Assembly: GCF_914271545.1 (NCBI RefSeq)
Contig: NZ_CAJZAH010000003.1
Span: 62,001-126,000 of the forward strand
DNA: 64,000 nt
Direction: 5' to 3'
Source of the DNA: Cupriavidus respiraculi
GTDB lineage: Bacteria > Pseudomonadota > Gammaproteobacteria > Burkholderiales > Burkholderiaceae
How positions within the stretch are numbered: position 1 is the first letter of the stretch; every line of letters starts with the position of its first letter. Positions 1 to 9,464 of this stretch are shown here, one piece after another. The notes below the pieces were generated by a model, which saw nothing but the letters and a program-made list of their open reading frames with translations, was not told the origin of the DNA and made no database searches. A program made the translations under genes and the position numbers.

Positions 1-492
1 CCGGAGCCCCAGGTCCGAGTGGAATTGCTGGAGACCGCCTACTACGAGGCGAGGCGCGCCGGCCTGGAGCCCGCGCTGGTGCTGGGCCTGATCCAGGTCG
101 AGAGCAACTTCCGCAAGTACGCCATCAGCAGCGCCGGCGCGCGCGGTCTGATGCAGGTGATGCCGTTCTGGTCCCGCACCATCGGCGATGGCGACGCCCG
201 CAAGCTCTTTCATCTGCAAAGCAATCTGCGCTACGGCTGCACGATCCTGCGCCACTACCTGGACCGCGAGAACGGCGACCTGTACCTGGCGCTGGGCCGC
301 TACAACGGCAGCCGCGGCCGGGCGGAATATCCCAATGCGGTGCTCGGTGCCTGGAAGCGCTGGCAGTACTCCGAGGCGACCGTGGTGATGGCGGGCGAGC
401 CGGACGGCGCGGCCCCCCGCGCACGCAAGCTGCCGCCCGAAGCGCCGGCGCGTAACCCGTTCTCTCCGGCCCGCGTGGCCGATCCCTCATGA
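1..492 (+). CDS. Lytic transglycosylase, SLT domain (5' end missing)
   Basis: Periplasmic or envelope-bound murein lytic transglycosylase that cleaves the MurNAc-GlcNAc bond of peptidoglycan. The frame is open from base 1, so the start and any signal peptide lie left of the window; a GTG at 19 is internal. In the 163 visible residues the SLT fold is clear: the catalytic Glu lies in IQVESNF (about visible residue 34), followed by SSAGARGLMQVMP and the substrate-groove motif ALGRYNGS near residue 98. The C-terminal 40 residues are Pro/Ala-rich and look disordered. The stop overlaps the start of the next gene (ATGA), so the two are probably cotranscribed. The family assignment is firm; which subclass cannot be told from the fragment. 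Confidence 0.9.
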   Translation, partial: PEPQVRVELLETAYYEARRAGLEPALVLGLIQVESNFRKYAISSAGARGLMQVMPFWSRTIGDGDARKLFHLQSNLRYGCTILRHYLDRENGDLYLALGRYNGSRGRAEYPNAVLGAWKRWQYSEATVVMAGEPDGAAPRARKLPPEAPARNPFSPARVADPS

Positions 493-1451
493 CGGCTCGC
501 TCGCATTCCACTTCCCCCAACCCCTCGCGCGCGTCCGGCCATGCCGCCGCGGGCAAGGCGGGCTACGCGACTTCGTCGCCGGAGCTGGAATCCTGGCTCA
601 GGCGCCATATCGAGCAGGGCTTCGGCGCCGAGGCTCTGGTGCGGTCGATGCGCCAGTCCGGCTACGAGGAAGCGTTCGCCCGTGCCACGGTGCAGGCCGC
701 CCTGGCCGCCAGCGGCCGGGCGGACCCCGTCCCGCCCGCTGCGCAGGACACGCCGCCGCCTTCGCGGCGAGAGCCCGCCGCGAAGGCGGCGAAGCACACC
801 AAGGCGGCGCGGGTCAATGCGATCCGGCATGAAGGGCGGGACATTCCGGTGCTCTTCTCGATGCAGGCGCCGCATATCGCGCTGTTCCAGCAATTGCTGC
901 TCGAGGACGAGTGCGACGCGCTGATCGGGCTCGCGCGTGGCCGCATGACCCGCTCGCCGGTCATCAATCCCGATACGGGCGACGAGAACCTGATCGATGC
1001 GCGCACAAGCATGGGCGCGATGTTCCAGGTGGGCGAGCATCCGCTGATCGAGCGCCTGGAGGCGCGCATCGCGGCCGTCACCGGCGTGCCGGTCGAGCAC
1101 GGCGAAGGGCTGCAGATCCTGAACTACAAGCCCGGCGCCGAATACCAGCCGCATTTCGACTTCTTCAACCCCGGGCGCCAGGGCGAGGCCCGCCAGCTGA
1201 AGGTCGGCGGGCAGCGCGTGGCCACCCTGGTGATCTACCTGAACAATGTTCCGGCCGGCGGCGGCACGGCGTTTCCGAAGGTCGGCCTGGAGGTGACGCC
1301 GGTGAGGGGCAACGCGGTGTTCTTCGCCTATCTGGGCGACGACGGCTCGCTGGACGAGCGCACCCTGCATGCCGGGCTGCCGGTGGAGCAGGGCGAGAAA
1401 TGGATCGCCACCAAGTGGCTGCGCCAGTTCCCGTACCGCCACGAATCCTGA
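489..1451 (+). CDS. 2OG-Fe(II) dioxygenase, prolyl 4-hydroxylase type
   Basis: 320-residue protein. Residues 115-320 form a prolyl-4-hydroxylase alpha-subunit-like double-stranded beta-helix that uses Fe(II), O2 and 2-oxoglutarate. The iron ligands are visible as H222 and D224 (PHFDFF) and H294 (TLHAGLP), with K304 (GEKWIATKW) positioned for 2-oxoglutarate. The first 110 residues are a separate region with a short helical segment (residues 32-75) and then a Pro/Ala/Lys linker. The start ATG at 489 overlaps the stop of the transglycosylase gene. The protein substrate cannot be read from the sequence; bacterial members hydroxylate prolines in a few known cases, such as EF-Tu. Confidence 0.88.
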   Translation: MTARSHSTSPNPSRASGHAAAGKAGYATSSPELESWLRRHIEQGFGAEALVRSMRQSGYEEAFARATVQAALAASGRADPVPPAAQDTPPPSRREPAAKAAKHTKAARVNAIRHEGRDIPVLFSMQAPHIALFQQLLLEDECDALIGLARGRMTRSPVINPDTGDENLIDARTSMGAMFQVGEHPLIERLEARIAAVTGVPVEHGEGLQILNYKPGAEYQPHFDFFNPGRQGEARQLKVGGQRVATLVIYLNNVPAGGGTAFPKVGLEVTPVRGNAVFFAYLGDDGSLDERTLHAGLPVEQGEKWIATKWLRQFPYRHES

Positions 1452-1498
1452 GCCGCCGCGGGGGGCGGCGGCTGCCCGGGCGGTGAACAGCGGTCGCT

Positions 1499-2044
1499 TC
1501 AGTCCTTCAGCGCCCGGATGGCGCCGAGGTTGCGCCAGTAGCCCTTGACGTCCATGCCGCAGCCGAACACATAGCGGTCCGGCACCGCGAAGCCGCAGAA
1601 GTCCGGATGCATGGGCTTCTGCTTGGCCAGCGTCTTCTCGCACAGCACGGCGGCGCGCACTTCCCGGGCGCCCATCTCCATGATGCGCTGGCGGATGGCG
1701 GCCATGGTCTCGCCTTCATCCAGGATGTCGTCGAGCACCAGCACCACGCGGTCCTTGACCGACTCGCGCGGCGCCACGCGCCACTGCATCTCGCCGCCCA
1801 CGGTCTTGTTGTTGTAGCGCGAAAGGTGGATGTAGTCGAACTCCAGCGGAAACGCGAGCTTGGGCAGCAGCATGCCGGTGAAGACGACCGCGCCGCCCAT
1901 CACCGACAGCACGAGCGGGAACTGATCGCCCATCGCGGCGGCGATCTCGCCGGCCATGCGGTCCAGCGACGCCTGCACGGCCTGCGCGCTGACGATTTCC
2001 TCGGAGTTGTCCCACAGTTCGCGGGCCTGGTCGGCAGTCATCAT
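1499..2044 (-). CDS. hpt: Hypoxanthine-guanine phosphoribosyltransferase
   Basis: 181-residue purine salvage enzyme transferring the phosphoribosyl group of PRPP to hypoxanthine or guanine in the cytoplasm. The PRPP-binding loop VLVLDDILDEGETM spans residues 101-114, with the two acidic residues typical of type I PRTases, and SVMGGAVVF (47-55) is the early PPi-binding loop. Length fits the bacterial Hpt family. The start is one of two consecutive ATG codons. It is convergent with the preceding dioxygenase gene and lies upstream of nothing else on its strand before ffh. A general phosphoribosyltransferase with another base preference is possible but less likely. Confidence 0.88.
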   Translation of the reverse strand: MMTADQARELWDNSEEIVSAQAVQASLDRMAGEIAAAMGDQFPLVLSVMGGAVVFTGMLLPKLAFPLEFDYIHLSRYNNKTVGGEMQWRVAPRESVKDRVVLVLDDILDEGETMAAIRQRIMEMGAREVRAAVLCEKTLAKQKPMHPDFCGFAVPDRYVFGCGMDVKGYWRNLGAIRALKD

Positions 2045-2106
2045 GGTATGTGTCCTGTGTGGCTTGGCAGCGGGGCGGGTGGCCCAGTAAAGGCAGCAAC
2101 CCGCGT

Positions 2107-3513
2107 TCAGCGGTTGAACAGGCCCTTCATGCCGCCCTTCATCGCGCCCATGGAGCGCATCATCTTCATCATGCCGCCGCCCTTGAGCTTCTTCATCATG
2201 CTCTGCATCTGGTCGAACTGATTGAGCAGGCGGTTTACCTCCTGCACCGGCACGCCCGCACCGGCGGCGATACGGCGCTTGCGGCTGGCCTTGATCAGCT
2301 CCGGCTTGGCGCGCTCGGCGGCCGTCATGCTGTTGATGATGCCTTCCATGCGCCGCACCTGCTTCTCGGCCACGTCCATATTGGCGCCCTGGGCCTGCTG
2401 GGCGAACTGGGCGGGCAGCTTGTCAACGAGGCTGCCGAGCCCACCCATCTTCTTCATCTGGCCGATCTGCGCCTTGAAGTCCTCCAGGTCGAAGCCGCCG
2501 GTCTTCTTGATCTTCTTGGCGAGCTTCTCGGCGGCTTCCATGTCGACGCCGCGCTGGGCTTCCTCGACCAGGGCGAGGATGTCGCCCATGCCCAGGATGC
2601 GCTGGGCCATGCGGTCCGGATAGAAGGGCTCGAGGCCGTCGAGCTTTTCGCCGACGCCGACGAACTTGATGGGCCGGCCGGTGACGTGGCGCACCGACAG
2701 TGCGGCGCCGCCCCGCGCATCGCCGTCCAGCTTGGTCAGCACCACGCCGGTCAGCGGCAGCGTGTCGTTGAACGCCTTGGCGGTGTTGACCGCGTCCTGG
2801 CCCAGCATGGCGTCGACCACGAACAGCGTTTCCGCGGGCTTGAGCTCGGCGTGCAGCGCGGCGATTTCCTTCATCATCGCCTCGTCGATGCCGAGCCGGC
2901 CGGCCGTGTCGACGATCAGCACGTCGTGATAGTGCTTGCGGGCCCAGTCCACCGCGGCGCGCGCGATATCGACCGGGCGCTGGTCGGGCTGGGACGGGAA
3001 GAAGTCCGCGCCGACCTGGTCGGACACGGTCTTGAGCTGGGCGATGGCGGCGGGGCGGTACACGTCGCACGACACCGTCAGCACTTTCTTCTTCTTGTTT
3101 TCCTTGAGCCATTTGGCCAGCTTGCCGACCGTGGTGGTCTTGCCCGCGCCCTGCAGGCCGGCCATCAGGATGATCGCCGGCGGCTGCACCGCCAGGTTCA
3201 GCTCGGCATTCTTCGCGGCGCCGGCGGCAGCGGGGGCCACCGCCTCCTCGCCGCCGATCACCACGGTCAGCTCCCGCTGCACCACGCCGACCAGGGCCTG
3301 GCCCGGCGTCAGGCTGCTGACCACTTCCTCGCCCAGCGCCTTGTCCTTGACGCGGGCGATGAACTCGCGCACCACGGGCAGCGCCACGTCGGCCTCGAGC
3401 ATGGCGAGGCGCACTTCGCGCAGCATCTCGGCGGTATTGGCTTCGGTGAGGCGAGCCTCGCCGCGCATGGTCTTGACGACCCGCGCCAGGCGTTGAGTAA
3501 GGTTGTCCAGCAT
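2107..3513 (-). CDS. ffh: Signal recognition particle protein Ffh (SRP54)
   Basis: 468-residue SRP GTPase that binds 4.5S RNA and signal sequences and targets inner-membrane proteins with FtsY. The N domain is at about 1-85. The G domain has the P-loop GLQGAGKTTTVGKLA at 119-133, then DTAGRLG and TKLDGDARGG. The M domain ends in a methionine-rich tail (MMKKLKGGGMMKMMRSM), as expected for signal-peptide binding. The reading frame is open 18 codons further upstream, but MLDNLTQRLARVV is the canonical N terminus, so the start was set at 3513. A CcsA/YpjD-type gene is divergent from it, a neighbourhood known from many proteobacteria. Confidence 0.97.
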   Translation of the reverse strand: MLDNLTQRLARVVKTMRGEARLTEANTAEMLREVRLAMLEADVALPVVREFIARVKDKALGEEVVSSLTPGQALVGVVQRELTVVIGGEEAVAPAAAGAAKNAELNLAVQPPAIILMAGLQGAGKTTTVGKLAKWLKENKKKKVLTVSCDVYRPAAIAQLKTVSDQVGADFFPSQPDQRPVDIARAAVDWARKHYHDVLIVDTAGRLGIDEAMMKEIAALHAELKPAETLFVVDAMLGQDAVNTAKAFNDTLPLTGVVLTKLDGDARGGAALSVRHVTGRPIKFVGVGEKLDGLEPFYPDRMAQRILGMGDILALVEEAQRGVDMEAAEKLAKKIKKTGGFDLEDFKAQIGQMKKMGGLGSLVDKLPAQFAQQAQGANMDVAEKQVRRMEGIINSMTAAERAKPELIKASRKRRIAAGAGVPVQEVNRLLNQFDQMQSMMKKLKGGGMMKMMRSMGAMKGGMKGLFNR

Positions 3514-3698
3514 GGCAGGAATCCGGGGTAGGCTTTTGTGGGGTTGGGTCGCGGCGGGCCGGCGCACTGGCCGACGTCGGGGCCGCCATTCCGGCCGCCC
3601 CGCGACGCGCTCGCTTCTCTCGCGACGGTACGCGACAGTCGGCCGCAGGATAGGGCAGCGGGCGCCACCGCGACAGGGCGCTAAGGTAAACTGCGCAA

Positions 3699-4628
3699 AT
3701 GGTGATTGTACTGTATGCCCTCACGGCACTTCTCTATTGCGCCCTGGCCTCGCACGGCTGGGCGACGCGCCATCCGCAACTGTCGGCGGCCGGCGCGTCG
3801 GGTGGCGCCGCCTCCGCCGTGCTGATCCCGGCGACGGACACCCGCGGGGGCGAGTCGCAGCCGATGTGGTGGCATCTGCTGATGGTCGCCGCGCTCGCCA
3901 GCCACGGCTTCCTGCTCCACGAGACCATCTTCCCGGCCGACCGCATGGTGTTCGGCTTCGCCTTCGCGCTGTCCGCCATGTTGTGGCTGGGCGTGGGCAT
4001 CTACTGGGTCGAGAGCTTCTTTTTCTCGCTGGCCGGCCTGGGCCTGATCGTGATCCCCGTGGCCATGCTGGCCAGCCTGATTCCGCTGGCCTTCCCCGGC
4101 GCGCAGATCCTGGGCTATGCCGCGCGGCCGCTGTTCAAGCTGCACTTCATCATCGCCAACGTGGCCTATGGCCTGTTCACGCTGGCCGCCTTCCATGCCT
4201 TCCTGATGCTGCTGGCCGAGCGCCGCCTGCATGGCTTCAACCGCCGTCCGGCCAACGGCGCGGGCGCGCTTGAGGGCGGCGAATACGGCCGCTGGCTCGG
4301 GCGCTGGCTGGACCTGCTGCCGCCGCTGCTGACGCTGGAAAAGCTGCTGTTCCGCCTGATCGGCGCCGGCTTCGTGCTGCTGACGCTGACCATTGCCTCG
4401 GGCCTGCTGTTCTCGGAGCAGCTGTTCGGGCGGGTGTTCCGGCTGGACCACAAGAGCGTGTTCGCGCTGGTCTCGTGGTTCATGTTCGCCGGCATCCTGG
4501 CGGGCCGCCGCTTCTACGGCTGGCGCGGCCGCGTGGCGCTGCGCTGGGTGATCGCCTCGTTCGGCATCCTGCTGCTGGCCTATGTGGGAAGCCGCTTCGT
4601 GATCGAAGTGATTCTGCACCGGTTCTGA
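3699..4628 (+). CDS. CcsA/YpjD-family inner-membrane protein (cytochrome c assembly type)
   Basis: 309-residue polytopic membrane protein with about eight hydrophobic segments (for example residues 1-17, 50-65, 83-100, 105-130 and 147-170). It matches the cytochrome c assembly/HemX-like family: the Trp-rich stretch WLGVGIYWVESFFF (about 95-108) and histidines near the ends of transmembrane helices fit that family. It sits divergent from ffh, where YpjD (CorE) of enterobacteria also lies; that relative is linked to metal export rather than cytochrome assembly, so the physiological role is uncertain. The next gene starts 19 bases downstream on the same strand. Confidence 0.82.
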   Translation: MVIVLYALTALLYCALASHGWATRHPQLSAAGASGGAASAVLIPATDTRGGESQPMWWHLLMVAALASHGFLLHETIFPADRMVFGFAFALSAMLWLGVGIYWVESFFFSLAGLGLIVIPVAMLASLIPLAFPGAQILGYAARPLFKLHFIIANVAYGLFTLAAFHAFLMLLAERRLHGFNRRPANGAGALEGGEYGRWLGRWLDLLPPLLTLEKLLFRLIGAGFVLLTLTIASGLLFSEQLFGRVFRLDHKSVFALVSWFMFAGILAGRRFYGWRGRVALRWVIASFGILLLAYVGSRFVIEVILHRF

Positions 4629-4647
4629 TTTCCCCCTTCGAGTCTCC

Positions 4648-4926
4648 ATGGCCCGCATATTCCTGTTCCTGGCGATCGCGATCGCCATTCTCTGGTGGCT
4701 GCGCAGCCGGATCGCGGCGCGCCGCCAGGCCGACCGCTCCGCGGCCACGCGCGGCGCGCAGCCGGGCACGCCGGGGGCCACCCAGGAGCCGATGGTGCAG
4801 TGCGCCCAGTGCGGCGTCCATGTGCCGGCCGGAGAGGCCATCGCCTTCCGCGGCCTGCACTATTGCCGGCGCAGCCATCTGCCGCCGGCCGGCGAGTCCG
4901 ACGACTCCGCTTCCGGCGGCGCATGA
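4648..4926 (+). CDS. PP0621-family small membrane protein with zinc-ribbon-like motif
   Basis: 92-residue protein with one N-terminal membrane helix (residues 3-20, ending WWLRSRIAARR). After a polar linker comes a compact C-terminal module with two Cys pairs: CAQCGVHVP, then a second half reading HYCRRSHL, resembling a treble-clef or zinc-ribbon site. This arrangement is what annotators call the PP0621 family, a conserved protein found next to pilS-like kinases; its function is not established. The stop overlaps the ATG of the sensor kinase (ATGA), so it is translationally coupled to the two-component system. Confidence 0.75.
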   Translation: MARIFLFLAIAIAILWWLRSRIAARRQADRSAATRGAQPGTPGATQEPMVQCAQCGVHVPAGEAIAFRGLHYCRRSHLPPAGESDDSASGGA

Positions 4927-7016
4927 GCGGCGCCGCGGCCGGCCCGTCCCGACTCAATGCCTGGCACGGGCTGCTCGCGCTGTGGCGGGCGCCGGACCCT
5001 CCCGAGTTCCACTGGCGCCTGCTGCGCTATTTCTCCTGGACCCGCGTCGCGGTGGCGCTGGTGCTGGCGCTGCACGCCTGGCTGCCGCCCGTCGGCCTGC
5101 CGGCCGAGGGCGCCCGCGCCGCGCGGCTGGCGGTGGCGGCCGGACCGGCCGCCTGGCCCTACCTGGCGGTGGCGCTCGCCATGGTGGCCGGCACGCTCTG
5201 GTGGCGCCGCCGCTTTCACCTGCGGGTGCGCGCGCAGGTCGTCGTCGACCTGATCCTGCTCGGCTGGATCTATCACGCGATCGATCGCCAGGGCGATGCG
5301 CTGGCCATGACGTTCCTGGTGCCGGTGCTGGAGGCCGGCGCGCTGGCGGGGCTGTCGTTCGCCCTGTTCGCCGCCGCCGTCTCCGCGCTGGCGGTGCTCG
5401 CGCATCCCTTCACGCATACGCTGCTGCAGGGCCAGGCCGACGCGGGGCTGCTCGGCGCGGGCCTGTACGGCCTGGTCTTCATGATCGCGGCCACGCTGAT
5501 GCATCTGCTCGCTAACCGGCAGATCGCCCAGGAACGCCTGGCGCTGGCGCGCGAGCAGGAACTGCGGCTGCAGCAACTGGTGAACCGGCTGATGGTCAAC
5601 GACATGCAGGACGGCGTGATGCTGCTGCGCGCCAACGGCCAGGTGGTGGCCGCCAACCCGGCGGCGCTGGTGCTGCTGGGCGTGCAGCCCACCGAGCGCG
5701 GCAAGGCCGAAGGGGTGCTGGCCGACCTGCGCGGCATTGCCCGGCTGCAGCCGCTGATGGCGATGCTGCGCGACTGGCTGCGCAACAAGGACCGCGGCAA
5801 CGACGATACGCCGCGCGTGCTGCAACTGCTGCCGCTGCCCTCGCGCCCGTCCTCCGGCGGGGGCCTGCTGCATACGCGGCTGCGCCTGCGCTTCGTGCTG
5901 CCGGGGCTGGCCTCGCTGCAGGCCACGCACGCGCCCACGCTGTCGCAGGGCATGGCCACGGGGGCGTGGAACGATCTGTCGCCGGAAGATGCGGCGCATC
6001 TGCGGCTGGCCATCGCGCGCACCGAGGCGATGGCGTGGCAGCCGGAGGACGAGGCGCTGCTGCGCAGCGAGATGCGCGACACGGTGCTCGTGCATATCGA
6101 AAGCTGGGAGCGGATCGCCGAGCAGGTCCAGCAGGAGAAGCTCGCGGCGATGGGGCGGCTGGTGGCGAGCGTCGCGCATCAGATCCGCAATCCGCTCGCG
6201 GCGATCAGCCAGGCGAGCGAGCTGCTGTCCGACAGCGGGCGCAAGCGGGCGCCGGCGATCACGCCGATCACGACGACGACAGCGATGGCGGCGATGCCGG
6301 CGCTAGATCCGGCCGGTGCGCTGGCCAAGGGCGAGGCGGCGGAGGACGACGACGTCGATGCCCGCCTGCTGCGCATCATCCATGACAATGTGCGCCGCCT
6401 CGACCAGGTGGTGTCCGACGTGCTCCAGATGTCGCGCCGCCCGCGCACCGAACACCGCTCGGTTCGTCTCGATGCCGCGCTACCGGCCATCCTGGAGCGC
6501 TGGCGCCTGGAGGTACGTGCGCGGGCCGCGGCGGCGCCGGAGTCCGGCGGGCGCCCGGCGGAGGCCAATCCCAACGCCATCCGCCTGGCCGTGGACGTGG
6601 CGCAGCCGGTGATCTTCGATCCCTCGCAGCTGCAGCAGGTGCTCGGCAATCTGCTGGACAACGCCTGGCGCTATTGCAGCCGGCGCCCCGCGTCGATCCG
6701 GCTGCTGGCCCATGCGCTGGACCAGCACCATGCCGAACTGATCGTGTGGAACGACGGCGCCGAGATCTCGCGGGAGGCGCAGCGCAGCCTGTTCGAGCCG
6801 TTCTTCACCAGCGATGCGCAGGGCACCGGCCTGGGTTTGTTCATGGCGCGCGAGCTGTGCGGGGCCAACGATGCCCAGGTCCGCTACGGCCCCATCGCGC
6901 TGGAGGCGCTGCTCGCGCGCACCGGCATGCTGCTGGGGGCGGCTCGCGATACACTGCCGGCCAAAGCCTTCGTGCTGACGCTGCGCATCGACACGCCGGA
7001 CGCCGCCGGCGCCTGA
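4923..7016 (+). CDS. pilS: Sensor histidine kinase, PilS type
   Basis: 697-residue inner-membrane kinase. The N-terminal third has about six hydrophobic helices (residues 35-190), followed by a PAS-like segment (about 225-345), a HisKA dimerisation helix with the phosphoacceptor His at 419 (SVAHQIRNPLAAIS), and a HATPase domain with the N box LLDNAWRY and G boxes GTGLGLF. The membrane architecture and the directly following NtrC-type regulator match PilS, which controls type IV pilin transcription with PilR. The ATG at 4923 overlaps the previous stop; longer frames upstream are shadows. An Ala/Asp-rich insertion of about 45 residues follows the His box. No pilA lies in the window, so the target is inferred from the family. 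Confidence 0.85.
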   Translation: MSGAAAGPSRLNAWHGLLALWRAPDPPEFHWRLLRYFSWTRVAVALVLALHAWLPPVGLPAEGARAARLAVAAGPAAWPYLAVALAMVAGTLWWRRRFHLRVRAQVVVDLILLGWIYHAIDRQGDALAMTFLVPVLEAGALAGLSFALFAAAVSALAVLAHPFTHTLLQGQADAGLLGAGLYGLVFMIAATLMHLLANRQIAQERLALAREQELRLQQLVNRLMVNDMQDGVMLLRANGQVVAANPAALVLLGVQPTERGKAEGVLADLRGIARLQPLMAMLRDWLRNKDRGNDDTPRVLQLLPLPSRPSSGGGLLHTRLRLRFVLPGLASLQATHAPTLSQGMATGAWNDLSPEDAAHLRLAIARTEAMAWQPEDEALLRSEMRDTVLVHIESWERIAEQVQQEKLAAMGRLVASVAHQIRNPLAAISQASELLSDSGRKRAPAITPITTTTAMAAMPALDPAGALAKGEAAEDDDVDARLLRIIHDNVRRLDQVVSDVLQMSRRPRTEHRSVRLDAALPAILERWRLEVRARAAAAPESGGRPAEANPNAIRLAVDVAQPVIFDPSQLQQVLGNLLDNAWRYCSRRPASIRLLAHALDQHHAELIVWNDGAEISREAQRSLFEPFFTSDAQGTGLGLFMARELCGANDAQVRYGPIALEALLARTGMLLGAARDTLPAKAFVLTLRIDTPDAAGA

Positions 7017-7069
7017 GCGCGCGCCGCCCGGCAACGCCCGCCAACGACCATCGTCTCGCCACGCCTTCC

Positions 7070-8698
7070 ATGCCGCCCCGCACTCCCGGTCCCGACCCCA
7101 TTCTCGTCATCGACGACGAAGCCGACCTGCGCGAGCTGCTCGATATCTCGATCCGCCGGATGGGCCACGACGTGGTGCTGGCGGGCTCCCTGGCCGAGGC
7201 GCGCGCGCAGCTGGCGCAGCGGCGCTTCAGCCTGGTGCTGACCGACATGCGGCTGGGTGACGGCATGGGCATCGAGATCGTGCGGCAGTTGTCCAGCGCG
7301 CCCGAACGCGTGCCGGTGGCCGTCATCACCGCCTACGGCAGCGCCGACAATGCGGTGGACGCGCTCAAGGCCGGCGCGTTCGACTACATCGCCAAGCCGG
7401 TGTCGCTGGAGCAGCTGCGCAGCCTGGTGCGCAACGCGCTCGGGCGGCAGGCGCGCGAGGCGGGCGAGGGCAGCGACGGCGGCGCCGAAGCGGCCGGCGC
7501 GCCGGCCGAGACGGTCGATCGCGCCGTCAACCTGCTGCCCGGCTACTGCACGGCCATCCAGGACGTGCGCCGCTCGCTCGGCCGGCTGGCGCGCAGCATG
7601 GCGCCGGTGGTGATCAGCGGCGAATCGGGCAGTGGCAAGGAGCGCGCGGCGCGCGCCATCCATGCGATCAGCGCCCGCGCGGCGCGGCCCTTCGTCGCCG
7701 TCAATTGCGGCGCGATCCCCGAGACGCTGATGGAATCGGAGTTCTTCGGCTATGTGAAGGGGGCCTTCACCGGCGCGGATGCCGAACGCGGCGGCTTTTT
7801 CCATGCGGCCCACGGCGGCACGCTGCTGCTGGACGAGGTGGCCGATCTGCCGCTGGCGATGCAGGTCAAGCTGCTGCGGGTGCTGCAGGAGCGGCGCGTG
7901 CGCAGGATCGGCGCGAGCCAGGAGGATCCGGTGGACGTGCGCGTCATGTGCGCGAGCCACAAGGACCTCGCGGCGATGGTGGCCGCCGGCCAGTTCCGCC
8001 AGGACCTCTACTACCGGCTCAATGTGCTGGAGCTGCGCATGCCGACGCTGCGCGAGCGCGCCGAGGACATTCCGGTGCTCGCCCGCGCGATCCTTGCCCA
8101 GCTTGCCGCCCGCTACGGCGATGCGCATCCCAAGCGCCTGAGCCCGGCGGCGCAGGGTCGGCTGATGGCGTATGCCTTCCCCGGCAATGTGCGGGAGCTG
8201 GAAAATCTGCTGGAGCGCGCCTACGCGTTTGCCGAGCACGAGGACATCGGGATCGGCGACCTAGGTCCGCTCGATGGCGGCGCCGAGCGTGGGCCGGTGC
8301 CCGCGCCGGTCCCGATGCCGGTTCCCGCGGCGCGGCCGGATCCGGCGGGACCGCCGGCCGAGACGGCGCACGCTGCGTCCGCCTTCGACGCCATGCCGGC
8401 GCCGGCGCTGACCGGTGTCGCGGGCATCGCTGCCGCGGAGCCCGTGCCGGTGCAGCGCGTGGCGTTCCCCATCGACCTGCCGCGCCGCCTGGAGGCGCTG
8501 GAGCGTGAACTGATCCTGCAGGCGCTGCAGCAGACCGGGTTCAACCGCACTGCCGCCGCGCCGCTGCTGGGGCTGAGCTTCCGCCAGTTGCGCTACCGCA
8601 TCCAGCAGCTGGGCATCCGCGGTGGGCGCGACGATGCGGACGACACGGCCGGCGAGGGCGCCTCGCTGGCCGCGCCGGGCGGAGAGCACCATGGCTGA
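7070..8698 (+). CDS. pilR: Sigma-54-dependent response regulator, PilR type
   Basis: 542-residue NtrC-class activator. The receiver domain (about 10-125) has the phosphoacceptor D59 in LVLTDMRLGD. The AAA+ domain has Walker A GESGSGKE at 184-191 and the sigma-54 contact loop KGAFTGA. A Fis-type helix-turn-helix closes the protein (LQALQQTGFNRTAAAPLLGL). A Pro/Ala-rich linker of about 65 residues separates AAA+ from the DNA-binding end. It follows the kinase gene by 53 bases, so the pair forms one two-component system; expected targets are sigma-54 promoters of pilin genes. The start at 7070 gives a normal receiver N terminus. Confidence 0.88.
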   Translation: MPPRTPGPDPILVIDDEADLRELLDISIRRMGHDVVLAGSLAEARAQLAQRRFSLVLTDMRLGDGMGIEIVRQLSSAPERVPVAVITAYGSADNAVDALKAGAFDYIAKPVSLEQLRSLVRNALGRQAREAGEGSDGGAEAAGAPAETVDRAVNLLPGYCTAIQDVRRSLGRLARSMAPVVISGESGSGKERAARAIHAISARAARPFVAVNCGAIPETLMESEFFGYVKGAFTGADAERGGFFHAAHGGTLLLDEVADLPLAMQVKLLRVLQERRVRRIGASQEDPVDVRVMCASHKDLAAMVAAGQFRQDLYYRLNVLELRMPTLRERAEDIPVLARAILAQLAARYGDAHPKRLSPAAQGRLMAYAFPGNVRELENLLERAYAFAEHEDIGIGDLGPLDGGAERGPVPAPVPMPVPAARPDPAGPPAETAHAASAFDAMPAPALTGVAGIAAAEPVPVQRVAFPIDLPRRLEALERELILQALQQTGFNRTAAAPLLGLSFRQLRYRIQQLGIRGGRDDADDTAGEGASLAAPGGEHHG

Positions 8699-9332
8699 CG
8701 CGGGGCAGGTGCCGCGCATCGACGACGCCGGCTGGGTCGACACGGCGCGCCGCGTGCCGTCGCCCAATTTCGACACGCGCCCGCCCGGCCTGCCGGTCGA
8801 TCTGGTGGTGGTGCACAACATCAGCCTGCCGCCGGGGCAGTTCGGCAGCGGCGATGTCGAGGCCTTCTTCCAGAACCGGCTGGACCCCGCCCGCCATCCC
8901 TTCTACGCCACCATCGCGGACCTTCGCGTCTCCGCCCATTTCCTGGTGCTGCGCAGCGGCGAGCTGGTGCAGTTCGTGTCCTGCCTGGACCGCGCCTGGC
9001 ACGCCGGGCAGTCGGCATTCCTCGGGCGCGAGCGCTGCAACGACTTCTCGATCGGCATCGAGATCGAGGGCAGCGACGACCTGCCGTTCGAGCCTGCGCA
9101 GTACGGCACGGCCGGGGCGCTGGTGCGGGCGCTGGTGGCGCGCTATCCCGTGCGGGCGGTGGCGGGCCACAGCGATATCGCGCCCGGCCGCAAGACCGAC
9201 CCCGGACCGCACTTCGACTGGCAGCTTTTTGCCACGACCGCGGCCCTGCCCGGCACGATGTTGCCGTATCGGGTCGATCGACAGCGCATTGGGGAAAACC
9301 CGCAGCCCGCTCGGGGCTATCGGAAAACGTGA
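8691..9332 (+). CDS. ampD: 1,6-anhydro-N-acetylmuramyl-L-alanine amidase AmpD
   Basis: 213-residue cytoplasmic zinc amidase that removes the peptide from 1,6-anhydroMurNAc during peptidoglycan recycling, which in many bacteria also sets the inducer level for AmpC beta-lactamase. Features of the amidase_2 fold: VVVHNISLPPG with a zinc-ligand His at 42, SAHFLVLRSGELVQFV, WHAGQS, SIGIEIEG, and the C-terminal AVAGHSDIAPGRKTDPGPHFDW carrying the second His and the Asp/His ligands. No signal peptide, as expected for AmpD. The ATG at 8691 overlaps the pilR stop by 8 bases; the frame is open 23 codons further up but without a better start. Confidence 0.92.
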   Translation: MADAGQVPRIDDAGWVDTARRVPSPNFDTRPPGLPVDLVVVHNISLPPGQFGSGDVEAFFQNRLDPARHPFYATIADLRVSAHFLVLRSGELVQFVSCLDRAWHAGQSAFLGRERCNDFSIGIEIEGSDDLPFEPAQYGTAGALVRALVARYPVRAVAGHSDIAPGRKTDPGPHFDWQLFATTAALPGTMLPYRVDRQRIGENPQPARGYRKT

Positions 9333-9464
9333 CGCAATCGAAAAAAATTCTGACGTCGGTGCGACACCCCACAAAGTCGCCGGTTTCCTTGCCGGGCTTG
9401 GTTTGGCGGCCGATGGCGTCGCCTCGGGTGACACATCCCGGCCACAAACGCGGCTTGTCAAGAC